The notes: a model not told the origin generated them from the letters alone. 64,000 nt of DNA from Rhodoferax sp. (GCF_013297935.1 NZ_JAAFIX010000006.1:62001-126000), one strand, 5' to 3'; counted from the first letter of the stretch, positions 46,063 to 56,665 are shown. Numbers and translations are program-made.

Positions 46063-47334
46063 TCAAACAACCCGAGCCCTCTCCAACATCGCATGCAACA
46101 ACACATTGCACCCTGCGGTGATGTGCTCCGGTTTCGCGTCTTCTATCTCGTTGTGGCTGATGCCGTCTTTGCAGGGAATGAAGATCATGCCGCTAGGCGC
46201 CAGCTTGGCCATGTAGACCGCGTCGTGGCCGGCGCCTGACACGGCGGGCATGTGGCTGTAGCCCAGGTTTTTTGCGGCGCGGCCTACGGCTTCTACGCAG
46301 TCGTCGTGAAAGGCAATCGCGTTGTAGCTGGACACCATTTCAATCTTCACGTCCACGCCGTGCTCTTTGGCGACGCTGGCGGCAAAGGCTTTCACCTCGT
46401 CGGCCATCTGGTCCACCAGGGCGTCGGTGCTGTTGCGCAAATCAATGCTGAACTTCACGCGGCCGGGAATCACGTTGCGGCTGTTGGGGAACACCTGCAC
46501 CATGCCCACCGTGCCTCGGCCATGCGGCGGGTGGCGGTGGGCGGCGGCCACCACGTCTTGCATGATGCGGGTGGCGGCCAACATGGCGTCTTTGCGCAGG
46601 GCCATGGGGGTGGGGCCGGCGTGGGCTTCCATGCCGGTCACGGTGCAGTCAAACCAGCGGATGCCCAGCACGCCGCTGACCACGCCAATGGTCACGTCGT
46701 TGTCTTCCAGCACAGGGCCTTGTTCGATGTGCGTCTCGAAATACGCGCCAATCGGGTGGTCGCCGGGCTCCTGGTCGCCGATGTAGCCGATGCGCTCCAG
46801 TTCCCCCTTGACGGTTTTGCCCTCAAGGTCGGTGGCGGCATAGGCGTGCTCCAGCGTGAAGGCCTTGGCGAACACGCCCGAGCCCATCATCACCGGCACA
46901 AAGCGCGAGCCTTCTTCGTTGGTCCAGAAGGCCACTTCAATCGGCGCTTCGGTCTCAATGCCCAAGTCATTCAGGGTGCGCACCACCTCGATGCCCGCCA
47001 GCACGCCGTAGTTGCCATCGAACTTGCCGCCCGTGGGTTGGGTGTCGATGTGGCTGCCGGTCATGATGGGTGGCAGGCTGTTGTTGCGACCCGCGCGGCG
47101 CATGAAGCCGTTGCCGATCTTGTCGATGGTGACGGTCATACCTGCCTCTTTGGCCCAGCCAATGACCAAGTCGCGGCCCTGTTTATCGAGGTCGGTCAGC
47201 GTTAGGCGGCACACACCGCCTTTGGGCGTGGCGCCGATCTGTGCCAGCTCCATCAGCGAGGCCCAGAGGCGCTTGCCGTTGATGCGGATGCGCGATAAGT
47301 CGAGCACGGTGTCGATGTGGGTGTCGGTGGTCAT
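46063..47334 (-). CDS. beta-ureidopropionase / N-carbamoyl amidohydrolase (M20 family)
   Basis: A 423-residue zinc amidohydrolase of the allantoate/N-carbamoyl-amino-acid family. Metal-binding segments are MTGSHIDTQPTGGKFDGNYG, FWTNEEGSRFVPVMMGS and YFETHIEQGP; dimer-site residues lie in VSGAGHDAVYMA. In this context it cleaves N-carbamoyl-beta-alanine to beta-alanine, CO2 and ammonia, the third step of reductive pyrimidine breakdown. The ATG at 47334 is preceded by AAAGGAAG; an upstream frame extension overlaps hydA and was rejected. Last gene of the minus-strand pyrimidine operon. Confidence 0.9.
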   Translation of the reverse strand: MTTDTHIDTVLDLSRIRINGKRLWASLMELAQIGATPKGGVCRLTLTDLDKQGRDLVIGWAKEAGMTVTIDKIGNGFMRRAGRNNSLPPIMTGSHIDTQPTGGKFDGNYGVLAGIEVVRTLNDLGIETEAPIEVAFWTNEEGSRFVPVMMGSGVFAKAFTLEHAYAATDLEGKTVKGELERIGYIGDQEPGDHPIGAYFETHIEQGPVLEDNDVTIGVVSGVLGIRWFDCTVTGMEAHAGPTPMALRKDAMLAATRIMQDVVAAAHRHPPHGRGTVGMVQVFPNSRNVIPGRVKFSIDLRNSTDALVDQMADEVKAFAASVAKEHGVDVKIEMVSSYNAIAFHDDCVEAVGRAAKNLGYSHMPAVSGAGHDAVYMAKLAPSGMIFIPCKDGISHNEIEDAKPEHITAGCNVLLHAMLERARVV

Positions 47335-47344
47335 GGTGCTTCCT

Positions 47345-48796
<1,452 letters not shown>

Positions 48797-48860
48797 CTAA
48801 AACGATAGCTGCTTGCGCAATAAGTACGAGGGCTGGAGGCCATTTTGATGCCTAAATGGC
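48797..48860 (+). repeat. dispersed intergenic repeat, copy 2
   Basis: Contains ATAGCTGCTTGC at 48805-48816, identical to 4948-4959, and continues with GGGCTGGAGGCC and CTAAATGG spaced as in copy 1 (GGGCTAGTTGCC, CTAAATGC). It sits inside the pyrimidine operon between preA and the dihydropyrimidinase gene, so it is transcribed and could influence mRNA processing. Confidence 0.55.
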
Positions 48861-48876
48861 GCTCTATCAAGTCCGT

Positions 48877-50184
48877 TCAGGCACCTACCCGCATGGGGTT
48901 GTTGGGGTGCGTGGTCCAGTCGGCGTGCACGCCACTCACCGGCTTGCCGGTGCGCAGGTCCATCTCACCCACCGGCACATCGCGCAGGCTGATGGTGTCG
49001 GGCACCGGGCACACGGTCACGCACAGGTTGCAGCCCACGCATTCGTCTTCCTTCACCTCGAAGTGGCGCTTGCCATCTTTCTCGAAGGTGATGGCCTGGT
49101 GGCTGGTGTCTTCGCAGGCAATGTGGCAACGGCCGCATTGGATACAGCTGTCCTGGTTGATGACGGCCTTGCTCACATGGTTCAGGTTCAGGTAGCGCCA
49201 GTCGCTCACGGTAGGCACGGCTTTGCCCACGATCTCGCCCACGCTCTTGAAGCCCATTTCGTCCATGTAGTTCGAGAGACCGCTTTCCATCTCCTGCACG
49301 ATCTTGAAGCCGTACACCATGGCCGCAGTGCACACCTGCACCGTGCCGGAGCCCAGGGCGATAAAGTCCAGCGCGTCCCGCCAGGTGCCGATGCCGCCAA
49401 TGCCGGAAATCGGCAGGCCCGCAGTCTCGGGGTCACGCGCAATCTCGGCCACCATGTTCAGCGCAATCGGCTTCACGGCCGGGCCGCAGTAGCCGCCGTG
49501 GCTGCCCTTGCCGCCGGTGCTAGGCGACATGGTCAGGGTGTAGGGGTCCACACCCATGATGGAGTTGATTGTGTTGATCAGGCTCACAGCGTCGGCACCA
49601 CCGCGCTTGGCCGCGCGGGCGGGGTTGCGGATGTCGGTGATGTTGGGGGTGAGCTTCACGATGACGGGCAGCTTGCTGTACTGCTTGCACCACTCGGTCA
49701 CCATCTGAATGTACTCAGGCACCTGGCCCACGGCGGCACCCATGCCGCGTTCGCTCATGCCGTGCGGGCAGCCGAAGTTGAGCTCAATGGCGTCGGCACC
49801 GGTGTCTTCCACGCGGGGCAAGATGGCTTTCCAGCTTTCTTCCTGGCAGGGCACCATGAGCGACACCACCATGGCGCGGTCGGCCCAGTTGCGCTTCACT
49901 TCGGTGATTTCGCGCAGGTTGAGTTCCAGGTCGCGGTCGGTGATCAGTTCGATGTTGTTAAAGCCGTTCAAGCGGCGGTCAGCGGATAGCAACGCGCCGT
50001 AGCGCGGGCCATTGACGTTGACGACCGGAGGGCCGGCTTCTCCCAATGTCTTCCAGACCACGCCGCCCCAGCCGGCTTCGAAGGCGCGGTTGACGTTGTA
50101 GGCCTTGTCGGTAGGCGGTGCAGAGGCGAGCCAGAAGGGGTTGGGGCTTTTGACGCCGGCAAAGGTGGTTTCTAAATTGGCCAT
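48877..50184 (-). CDS. preA: NAD-dependent dihydropyrimidine dehydrogenase subunit PreA
   Basis: A 435-residue subunit that reduces uracil/thymine. The N-terminal FMN-binding TIM barrel (about 1-310; NPFWLASAPPTD, ELNFGCPHGMSERGMG, VKLTPNITDI, GIGGIGTWRDALDFI) resembles dihydroorotate dehydrogenase. The C-terminal domain carries two 4Fe-4S clusters: CIQCGRCHIAC and CVGCNLCVTVCPVP. The pair PreT/PreA corresponds to one mammalian DPYD chain. Located 49 nt downstream of preT. Confidence 0.95.
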   Translation of the reverse strand: MANLETTFAGVKSPNPFWLASAPPTDKAYNVNRAFEAGWGGVVWKTLGEAGPPVVNVNGPRYGALLSADRRLNGFNNIELITDRDLELNLREITEVKRNWADRAMVVSLMVPCQEESWKAILPRVEDTGADAIELNFGCPHGMSERGMGAAVGQVPEYIQMVTEWCKQYSKLPVIVKLTPNITDIRNPARAAKRGGADAVSLINTINSIMGVDPYTLTMSPSTGGKGSHGGYCGPAVKPIALNMVAEIARDPETAGLPISGIGGIGTWRDALDFIALGSGTVQVCTAAMVYGFKIVQEMESGLSNYMDEMGFKSVGEIVGKAVPTVSDWRYLNLNHVSKAVINQDSCIQCGRCHIACEDTSHQAITFEKDGKRHFEVKEDECVGCNLCVTVCPVPDTISLRDVPVGEMDLRTGKPVSGVHADWTTHPNNPMRVGA

Positions 50185-50233
50185 GGTGTTTCTCCGGAAT
50201 GCGTGGGTTCAGGTGGAAGAGCGCGCAGGCCCC

Positions 50234-51586
50234 TCAAGCGGACATGAAAGCGTGAATGGCGTGGGCGGCTTGTTTGCCGTGCTCCACAGCTTCCACCGTC
50301 AGGTCCAGCCCGCCGGCACGGCAGTCGCCGCCGGCCCACACGCCCTTCAGGTTGGTGGTGCCGGCTGCATCGGTGGCGATGCGGCCGTCCTTCAGGGTCA
50401 GGCCGGCCTCGGCCAGCACCGGGTTGCCCAGCTTCTGGCCGATGGCCTTGAGCACCGTGTCGGCCTCCCAGGTGATCTCGCGGCCAGTGGGGGTGAGCTT
50501 GCCGTCCACCAAGGCCTGCTCGGCAAAGCGCACTGCGCTGGCATGGCCGTCCGTGCCGAGGATCTCGACCGGCGCGAGCCAGTTGTGGAGCACCACGCCA
50601 TTGGTTTGAGCCCACTCCTGCTCCGCTTTGGAGGCCCCCATGCTGTCCACGCCCCGGCGGTACACCATGTGCACCACCTTGGCACCCAGCAGCTTGCTTT
50701 GCACGGCAGCGTCTACTGCCGTCATGCCGCCACCGATCACCACCACGCGGCGGCCTACCGGCAGGGTAGAGAGGTCTTTGGTCTGGCGCAGGGTGGCGAT
50801 GAAGTCCACCGCGTCTTGCACACCGCCGAGGCTGTCGCCGGGCACGCCCAGTTGCTGCGTGGTGAACAGGCCCATGCCGAGGAACACGGCTGCGTAGTCT
50901 TTGCGTAAGGCTTCGAGTTGCGCCACGGTTTCGAGCTTCCAGTTCGGGGTGATGGTGATGCCGCCGATCTCCAGCAGCCAGGCGATTTCGCGCTGGGCAA
51001 AGTCGTCCGGGGTTTTGTAGCTGGCCAGGCCGTATTCGTTCAAGCCGCCCGCTTTGGGCTTGGCGTCAAACACTTCCACGTCGTGGCCTTGGCGGGCCAG
51101 GGTGTAGGCACAGGCCAAGCCTGCAGGCCCTGCGCCCACCACCGCTACCTTTTTGCCGGTGGCGGGCGCGCGGGTAAAGACCTGGGGTTTGGCGCTCTCC
51201 ATGAGTGCGTCCACCGCGTGGCGCTGCAGTCGGCCGATGGCCACGGGCCGGTCCTCTTGCGTGTTGCGCACGCAGACGGCTTCGCACAAGTTTTCGGTGG
51301 GGCACACGCGGGCGCACATGCCGCCCAAGGGGTTGCTGTCCAGAATGGTCTGGGCGGAGCCGCGCAGGTTGCCATCAGCAATGCGCTTGATGAAAGACGG
51401 TACATCAATGCTGGTGGGGCAGGCGGTAGCGCAAGGGGCGTCAAAGCAATACAAGCAGCGTTCGGCTTCCAGCAAAGCTTGCGACGCGGTAAAGCGCGGG
51501 GTGGCGTCGGCAAAGCGTTGGGCGTATTCCTCGGTGGCGAGGCGGCCTGCACGAACGTCGGCAGTAGAAGAAGAGGGGGTGGACAC
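50234..51586 (-). CDS. preT: NAD-dependent dihydropyrimidine dehydrogenase subunit PreT
   Basis: A 450-residue flavoprotein passing electrons from NADH to PreA. It starts with a GltD-like Fe-S region (ERCLYCFDAPCATACPTSID and GMCARVCPTENLCEAVC), then FAD-binding VAVVGAGPAGLACAYTL, NAD-binding VVVIGGGMTAVDAAV, and the C-terminal flavin motif GVWAGGDCRAGGLDL. Start is a GTG at 51586 with AAGGAG 8 nt upstream. A RutR-like palindrome lies 21-36 nt before the start, suggesting uracil-responsive control of the operon. Confidence 0.95.
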   Translation of the reverse strand: MSTPSSSTADVRAGRLATEEYAQRFADATPRFTASQALLEAERCLYCFDAPCATACPTSIDVPSFIKRIADGNLRGSAQTILDSNPLGGMCARVCPTENLCEAVCVRNTQEDRPVAIGRLQRHAVDALMESAKPQVFTRAPATGKKVAVVGAGPAGLACAYTLARQGHDVEVFDAKPKAGGLNEYGLASYKTPDDFAQREIAWLLEIGGITITPNWKLETVAQLEALRKDYAAVFLGMGLFTTQQLGVPGDSLGGVQDAVDFIATLRQTKDLSTLPVGRRVVVIGGGMTAVDAAVQSKLLGAKVVHMVYRRGVDSMGASKAEQEWAQTNGVVLHNWLAPVEILGTDGHASAVRFAEQALVDGKLTPTGREITWEADTVLKAIGQKLGNPVLAEAGLTLKDGRIATDAAGTTNLKGVWAGGDCRAGGLDLTVEAVEHGKQAAHAIHAFMSA

Positions 51587-51606
51587 GCTGGCAACTCCTT
51601 AAAAAA

Positions 51607-51622
51607 CTGACCGTTTGGTCAA
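51607..51622 (-). promoter_or_regulatory. RutR-like operator upstream of preT
   Basis: The 16-mer CTGACCGTTTGGTCAA matches the RutR consensus TTGACCANNTGGTCAA at all but two of the 14 specified bases and is a near-palindrome (TGACC-GTTT-GGTCA). RutR is a TetR-type repressor released by uracil in E. coli. No rutR gene is present in the window, so the cognate regulator would be elsewhere. The position just upstream of the preT ribosome site fits an operator. Confidence 0.65.
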
Positions 51623-51679
51623 GTCATGGTGTGCATGCTAGCAATCCACGTGCCATGCTGTAACTAGGGGTTTGCACCA

Positions 51680-51700
51680 TAAAACCGCCTGCAAACAGGC
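51680..51700 (-). terminator. candidate Rho-independent terminator after lysR
   Basis: On the minus strand a GCCTG-TTTG-CAGGC hairpin (51687-51700) is followed by GGTTTTAT. It is about 70 nt beyond the lysR stop, in the right orientation to end the davB-davA-lysR transcript. The T-run is short, so strength is uncertain. Confidence 0.4.
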
Positions 51701-51770
51701 AACCTGCACCGCCATGAGGTGCAGGAAAAGTGCAGGGCCCCTGTTTTGGGGCGCGGGTTTCGGGGCGTGG

Positions 51771-52694
51771 CTAGCGCGCTGTGTCGCTAGCGGTGTCAGG
51801 CCTGGACACTGTCTGGAGCCACGTGCTGAAAAGCTCCACCGCCGGACCTGCGTCGGTGCTTTCCGGTAGCACCAGGTAATAGCGCCGTTCACCGGCCAAG
51901 GGGGCGGGGTGGGCCAGCACCAGTTCTCCCCGTGCCAGCTCTGCTTCGATGAGCAGCCGGGGGATGAGCGCCACGCCCATGCCGCACGCCGCGGCCGATG
52001 AAGCCATGGAGAACTGCTCGTAGCGCGGCCCGGCAATGGCGTTGGGCGCTTCGAAGCCTTGCGCGGAAAACCAGTTCTGCCAACTGTCAGGGCGGGTGCT
52101 TTGCTGTAGTAGGGGCAGCTGGGCCACCTCTGCAACGCTTAAGGCCTTGCGCCCCCGCAGCAAGGCGGGGCTGCACACCGCCACCACCTGCTCTTGCAGG
52201 AGCGGGTAGCTGCGGGTCCCCGCCCAGTGCCGGATTTGCAGCTCGGTGCAAGCGAAGATGGCCGCATCGAACGGGGTGTCGTTGAACAGAAACGGGCGCG
52301 TCCGGGTATCTATGTGCACCACCGTATTCGGATACCTGGCATGAAAGTCCGGCAGACGCGGCAAGAGCCAGCGCGCCGCAAAGGTGGGCACACTCGCCAG
52401 GTGCACCGCACCGCCGTGGCCGCGGGTGGACATGAGGTCCAGGGTGTCTTGCTCCAGCCCGCGCAGCCGCGCGGCAACCTGGGTGGCGTAGCGGGTGCCG
52501 GCACCGGTGAGTGCCACGCCGTGCCGGGTGCGGCGGAACAGGGCCATGCCTACCAACTCTTCGAGCGCGGTGATCTGACGCGAAATAGCACTCTGGGTCA
52601 GCGACAGCTCTTGTGCCGCCCGGGTGAAGCTCTCATGGCGGGCCGCCGCCTCAAAGCACAGCAGGGCCTGAGTGGCAGGGATTTTTCGTCGCAT
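51771..52694 (-). CDS. LysR-family transcriptional regulator (GcvA-like)
   Basis: A 307-residue LysR-type regulator: HTH at about 20-45 (FTRAAQELSLTQSAISRQITALEELVG) and a periplasmic-binding-like effector domain (about 95-300; GAVHLASVPTFAARWLLPRL). It starts 6 nt after the davA stop on the same strand, so it is probably the third gene of a davB-davA-lysR operon. Regulation of lysine degradation is the natural guess. The candidate target site is the palindrome at 55262-55288. Confidence 0.9.
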   Translation of the reverse strand: MRRKIPATQALLCFEAAARHESFTRAAQELSLTQSAISRQITALEELVGMALFRRTRHGVALTGAGTRYATQVAARLRGLEQDTLDLMSTRGHGGAVHLASVPTFAARWLLPRLPDFHARYPNTVVHIDTRTRPFLFNDTPFDAAIFACTELQIRHWAGTRSYPLLQEQVVAVCSPALLRGRKALSVAEVAQLPLLQQSTRPDSWQNWFSAQGFEAPNAIAGPRYEQFSMASSAAACGMGVALIPRLLIEAELARGELVLAHPAPLAGERRYYLVLPESTDAGPAVELFSTWLQTVSRPDTASDTAR

Positions 52695-52700
52695 CGTGGG

Positions 52701-53504
52701 TCAGGGCTGGGTGTTTTGGAGGGCCAGTAAATCACGCACATGCTGTGCGCGTTGCCGGGCCTGCGTGAGTTGGTCGGGGTGCAGGGTGGCAATGAGCAGG
52801 GTTTCTTCGCGCCCGGCCTGTGCGAGCGCGCTGCCGTCCGGCCCGGCCACCACGCTCAAGCCGCCGTAGTGCAGCGGTTCCTCGGTGCCGGTGAAGTTGG
52901 CGTAAGCCACCGCGAGCTGGTTTTCATACGCGCGCACCGGCACCAATGAGCGGGCTACAAAGTCATAGTCCGACATGTTGGCGGTGGGCACGGCCACCAG
53001 GTCGGCACCGGCCAACGCCAAGGCGCGGACGGCTTCCGGAAACTCCACGTCGTAGCAAATCAGCAAGCCGACTTTCCAGCCGCTCAGCTCGACCAACCGG
53101 GCGCTGGGGGGCGCGGCCGCGAACTGGCTGCGGTCCAGCTCGCCAAACAAGTGGGCTTTGCGGTAGTTCAGGCGGGGCAGGCCGGTGGCATCTATCCACT
53201 GAGCGGCGTTGTACACACGCCCCTCTGTATCCCGCTCGGGGTAGCCGTACACCACCGCGAGTTGGTGGCGCCGGGCCATAGCGGCCACCGCAGCGGCCCA
53301 AGCACCATCAGCCGCTTGGGCCAGGGTCTGCACCGCCGGGGCGCCAATAGCGTAGCCGGTGAGACACATTTCGGGGCACACCAGGAGCGTGGCTCCGGCG
53401 CGGGAGGCTTCGCGCGCCGCCGTTTCGAGGCGCGCCAGATTGCCCGGCACATCTAGCGGAGCCGGCGCACACTGCCACAGTGCGAGAGTGAGGGGCGTGC
53501 GCAT
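52701..53504 (-). CDS. davA: 5-aminovaleramide amidase (nitrilase superfamily)
   Basis: A 267-residue carbon-nitrogen hydrolase with the Glu-Lys-Cys triad at E45 (LLVCPEMCLTGY), K116 (NYRKAHLFGELDRS) and C150 (LLICYDVEFPEAVRAL). The N-terminus (APLDVPGNLARLE) and GYPER, VPTANM segments closely resemble Pseudomonas DavA. It hydrolyses 5-aminovaleramide to 5-aminovalerate. The ATG at 53504 overlaps the davB stop by a few bases; longer upstream frames were rejected because they lie inside davB. Confidence 0.9.
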   Translation of the reverse strand: MRTPLTLALWQCAPAPLDVPGNLARLETAAREASRAGATLLVCPEMCLTGYAIGAPAVQTLAQAADGAWAAAVAAMARRHQLAVVYGYPERDTEGRVYNAAQWIDATGLPRLNYRKAHLFGELDRSQFAAAPPSARLVELSGWKVGLLICYDVEFPEAVRALALAGADLVAVPTANMSDYDFVARSLVPVRAYENQLAVAYANFTGTEEPLHYGGLSVVAGPDGSALAQAGREETLLIATLHPDQLTQARQRAQHVRDLLALQNTQP

Positions 53505-53509
53505 GGGCG

Positions 53510-55201
53510 TCAGTCCGGCAGCGCCATGGGGCCCAGCGTGTCGAGCACGTCGCCGGGGCCGGGGTTGTCGGGGTGGCTGCGCCCGCCCAGGTGCTGCACG
53601 ATGCCCCACACCGCATTCAGCGATGTCTGCACCGCGCCCTCCGCCCAAGCCGGGGTCCAGGACACATCGTCACCGGCAATGAAAATGCCGCGCTGCGCCA
53701 CGGGCAGCTGGTCTTGTTTGAAGTGCGCATACATGCGCTGGTTGTAGCGGTAGTGGCCCGGCAGGGCCCCCTTAAAGGCGCCTAAAAAATAGGGGTCCGC
53801 TTCCCACGACACACAAATCGGGTCGCCAATGATGTGGCTCGCAATATCCACCTTGGGGTAGATTTTTTTGAGCGCCTGCAGCGCCAGCTTCACCCGCTTT
53901 TCGGGGGATTGCGGCAGCATTTTGAGGGCATCGCCCATCCAGGCGTACGACAGGCAGATCACGGCAGGCTGGTCGGGCCCGTTGTCAAACAGGTAGGTGC
54001 CGCGGGTGAGCCGGTCGGTGAGCGTCATGCTCATGAGGTCGCGGCCGGTCTCGGGGTCTTTGTCTTTCCAGAACGGGCGGTCCACCATCACAAAGGTCTT
54101 GCTGGACTGCATGTAGCGGGTGCGGTCCAGCGCCATCCACATCTTGTGTGAGAACAGGGACTCTTCGACCGCAATCTGGGTGGTCAGCAGCCAGCTCTGG
54201 CAGGTGGTCAGCACTGCGCGGTAGTGGCGCGTGTCGCCCCAGCAGTCGGTCACGGCCAGCCGTCCATCCGGGGCGCGGGCAATGGCGGCGACCCCGGCAC
54301 GGGTGGCGCCTGAGTGCAGGCTTTGCAGGGTGGTGCCGGCCGGCCAGTGGACCGGCGCTGCCGGAGCGTGGCGCCACAAGCCGTGCGGAACCTGGTCGGC
54401 GCCGCCCACAATCAAGCGCTGGTTTTCGTCGCACTGGGTGAGCACGACCCGCAGGATTTCGAGCATGGAGTTGGGAAAGTCGGAGTCCCAGCCTCCGGTG
54501 CCGAAGCCGACCTGCCCGAACACCTCGCGGTGCCGGAAGGACAGCGCCGAGAAGGCTTTGGAGTTGGCAATGAAATCGTAGAAGGTGCGGTCGTCCCAAA
54601 GCGGCACCAAGGTATTCCACAGGCGCTTGAGGGCGGGAACATCCCGCCGCCGGATGGCGTCTTGCAGGTCCGAGAAGCGTGCATCGTCTTCCAGGGCCTG
54701 AGCCCAAGCGGCTGCCACTTCCTGAAAAATGGCGGGAAGGTCGCTCAGGGCGGCTGCGTAGTGGGTTTCGCCTTCGAGGTCGATCACCGTGCTGCCGGAG
54801 GCGGGGGTGAGCGGGTTGGGGAAGTCGCGGGTTTGCAGACCGAGTTGATTCACATAGTGATAGAACGCGGTGCCGGAGACCGGAAAACGCATGCCGCCCA
54901 GCTCGGCCACGGTGTTGCGGGTGCCTTCAAACACCTGCGAACGCAGGCGGCCGCCCATTTTGGAGGCTTCGTAGATCACCGGCTTGAGGCCGAGTTTCAT
55001 CAACTCGTAGGCGGCCACCATGCCGGCCATGCCGGCACCCACAATGGCGACCTCTTCCCCCAGGCAGTGGGGCGGCAATTGCCCTAAGCCGGCGGGGTGC
55101 GCGATCCAGTCGTCAAAAGCGAAGGGAAAGTCGGGTCCGAAGATGGTGACCGGAGGCCGCTGCCCGGTTGCGTGGTGTGTGCTGTGCTCGCCCATGGCCA
55201 A
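53510..55201 (-). CDS. davB: L-lysine 2-monooxygenase (flavin amine oxidase family)
   Basis: A 563-residue FAD enzyme converting lysine to 5-aminovaleramide. The FAD-binding motif VAIVGAGMAGMVAAYELM is near residues 51-68, followed by YEASKMGGRLRSQ and ELGGMRFP. Segments ITIFGPDFPFAFDDW-like at the N-terminus, GQVGFGTGGWDSDFPNSML and VDRPFWKDKDPETGRD agree with my recollection of Pseudomonas DavB over the whole length. Tryptophan 2-monooxygenases are related, but the DavA neighbour and GcdH upstream favour lysine. It is divergent from gcdH across 192 nt containing a strong palindrome. Confidence 0.9.
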   Translation of the reverse strand: MAMGEHSTHHATGQRPPVTIFGPDFPFAFDDWIAHPAGLGQLPPHCLGEEVAIVGAGMAGMVAAYELMKLGLKPVIYEASKMGGRLRSQVFEGTRNTVAELGGMRFPVSGTAFYHYVNQLGLQTRDFPNPLTPASGSTVIDLEGETHYAAALSDLPAIFQEVAAAWAQALEDDARFSDLQDAIRRRDVPALKRLWNTLVPLWDDRTFYDFIANSKAFSALSFRHREVFGQVGFGTGGWDSDFPNSMLEILRVVLTQCDENQRLIVGGADQVPHGLWRHAPAAPVHWPAGTTLQSLHSGATRAGVAAIARAPDGRLAVTDCWGDTRHYRAVLTTCQSWLLTTQIAVEESLFSHKMWMALDRTRYMQSSKTFVMVDRPFWKDKDPETGRDLMSMTLTDRLTRGTYLFDNGPDQPAVICLSYAWMGDALKMLPQSPEKRVKLALQALKKIYPKVDIASHIIGDPICVSWEADPYFLGAFKGALPGHYRYNQRMYAHFKQDQLPVAQRGIFIAGDDVSWTPAWAEGAVQTSLNAVWGIVQHLGGRSHPDNPGPGDVLDTLGPMALPD

Positions 55202-55261
55202 AGCCCCTCCAAGAAAACCGGCACTATGGCATAGCTATGCGCGAATCGCAACAGTGGACGC

Positions 55262-55288
55262 AAATTTCGCTGATATATAGCGAAATTT
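55262..55288. promoter_or_regulatory. 10-bp perfect inverted repeat in davB/gcdH divergent region
   Basis: Arms AAATTTCGCT (55262-55271) and AGCGAAATTT (55279-55288) are separated by the AT-rich 7-mer GATATAT. The site lies between the divergent davB and gcdH starts, about 60 nt before davB and about 105 nt before gcdH. The interior could overlap a -10 element. It is a strong operator candidate, possibly for the lysR product, although LysR T-N11-A boxes are usually less perfect. Confidence 0.6.
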
Positions 55289-55393
55289 AGATTAAAGTAT
55301 TTCTAAAACTCATAACTGTGTGCGTAAGCCTTGATTGCGGGATGCTGTGCCCGCGGCTACCATCGGCACTCCCTATTTCGCTTTGGAGCTCCC

Positions 55394-56590
55394 ATGTCGC
55401 ACGCCGCCTTCAACTGGCAAGACCCGTTTTTGCTGGACAGCCAACTCTCGGACGATGAGCGCATGGTGCGCGACGCCGCAGCGGCTTATTGCCAGGACAA
55501 GTTGCTCCCCCGCGTGACCCAAGCCTTCCGGGACGGCAGCACCGACCCGGCCATCTTCCGGGAAATGGGAGCCTTAGGGCTGCTCGGCCCCACCATCCCC
55601 GAGCAATACGGCGGCCCCGGCTTGAACTACGTGGCCTACGGTTTGATTGCCCGCGAGGTGGAGCGGGTCGACAGCGGCTACCGCAGCATGATGAGCGTGC
55701 AGAGCAGCTTGGTGATGGTGCCTATCTTCGAGTTCGGCACCGAGGCCCAGCGCCAGAAGTACCTGCCCAAACTGGCCACCGGCGAGTGGATTGGTTGTTT
55801 CGGCCTGACCGAGCCGGACCACGGCTCCGACCCCCAGAGCATGGCCACCCGCGCCCACAAGGTAGCGGGCGGCTACAAGCTCAGTGGCAGCAAGATGTGG
55901 ATCAGCAACAGCCCCATTGCCGATGTGTTTGTGGTGTGGGCCAAAGAGGTCAGCGAGTCCGGTGCCGTGGGGCCTATCCGAGGCTTCGTGCTGGAGAAGG
56001 GCATGCCGGGCCTGAGTGCGCCGGCAATTCACGGCAAGGTGGGCTTGCGCGCCAGCATCACCGGCGAGATCGTCATGGATGGTGTGTTTTGCCCCGAAGA
56101 AAACGCCTTCCCCGAGATCCGTGGCCTCAAAGGGCCGTTCACCTGCCTCAACAGCGCGCGCTATGGCATTGCCTGGGGTGCACTGGGCGCGGCCGAGGAC
56201 TGCTGGCTGCGCTCCCGCCAGTACACGCTGGATCGCAAGCAGTTCGGCCGCCCGCTCGCGGCCAACCAGCTGATTCAAAAGAAGCTGGCCGACATGCAGA
56301 CCGAAATCGCGCTGGGCCTGCAAGGCTGCCTGCGCCTGGGTCGCATGAAAGACGAGGGCACGGCGGCGGTAGAAATTACCTCCATCCTCAAGCGCAACTC
56401 CTGCGGCAAGGCCCTGGACATTGCCCGCCTGGCCCGCGACATGATGGGCGGCAACGGCATCAGCGACGAGTTTGGTGTGGCGCGTCACCTCGTCAATTTG
56501 GAGGTGGTCAACACCTATGAAGGCACGCACGACATTCACGCCCTGATCCTGGGGCGTGCGCAAACCGGTATTGCGGCGTTTGCCAACTGA
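55394..56590 (+). CDS. gcdH: glutaryl-CoA dehydrogenase
   Basis: A 398-residue acyl-CoA dehydrogenase that oxidises and decarboxylates glutaryl-CoA to crotonyl-CoA. Visible are [13 protein letters not shown]-like N-terminus, the flavin-binding [13 protein letters not shown] and KMWISNSP, the GcdH-typical [20 protein letters not shown] and the catalytic base E376 in [16 protein letters not shown] precedes the ATG at 55394. With davB/davA and the CoA-transferase at 59147 it covers much of the delta-aminovalerate route of lysine breakdown; davT/davD are not in the window. Confidence 0.93.
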   Translation: MSHAAFNWQDPFLLDSQLSDDERMVRDAAAAYCQDKLLPRVTQAFRDGSTDPAIFREMGALGLLGPTIPEQYGGPGLNYVAYGLIAREVERVDSGYRSMMSVQSSLVMVPIFEFGTEAQRQKYLPKLATGEWIGCFGLTEPDHGSDPQSMATRAHKVAGGYKLSGSKMWISNSPIADVFVVWAKEVSESGAVGPIRGFVLEKGMPGLSAPAIHGKVGLRASITGEIVMDGVFCPEENAFPEIRGLKGPFTCLNSARYGIAWGALGAAEDCWLRSRQYTLDRKQFGRPLAANQLIQKKLADMQTEIALGLQGCLRLGRMKDEGTAAVEITSILKRNSCGKALDIARLARDMMGGNGISDEFGVARHLVNLEVVNTYEGTHDIHALILGRAQTGIAAFAN

Positions 56591-56603
56591 AGCGGGTTCA
56601 ACC

Positions 56604-56627
56604 CCATGCCCCGGCGGTGGGGCATGG
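56604..56627. terminator. 9-bp hairpin downstream of gcdH
   Basis: Perfect arms CCATGCCCC and GGGGCATGG with a GGCGGT loop, starting 14 nt after the gcdH stop. No T-run follows, so it may be a transcript-stabilising hairpin or a Rho-assisted terminator separating gcdH from lacI. Confidence 0.4.
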
Positions 56628-56665
56628 CATAAACTCCGGCGCAACTTGTTCGTGTCTGAGACTGC

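Noticed and set aside
52701-55201. Reading the flavin monooxygenase plus amidase as an auxin (indole-3-acetamide) pathway
   Set aside because: The amidase is a DavA-type nitrilase-superfamily protein, not an IaaH amidase, and the N-terminus and internal motifs of the oxidase fit DavB; gcdH next door supports lysine.
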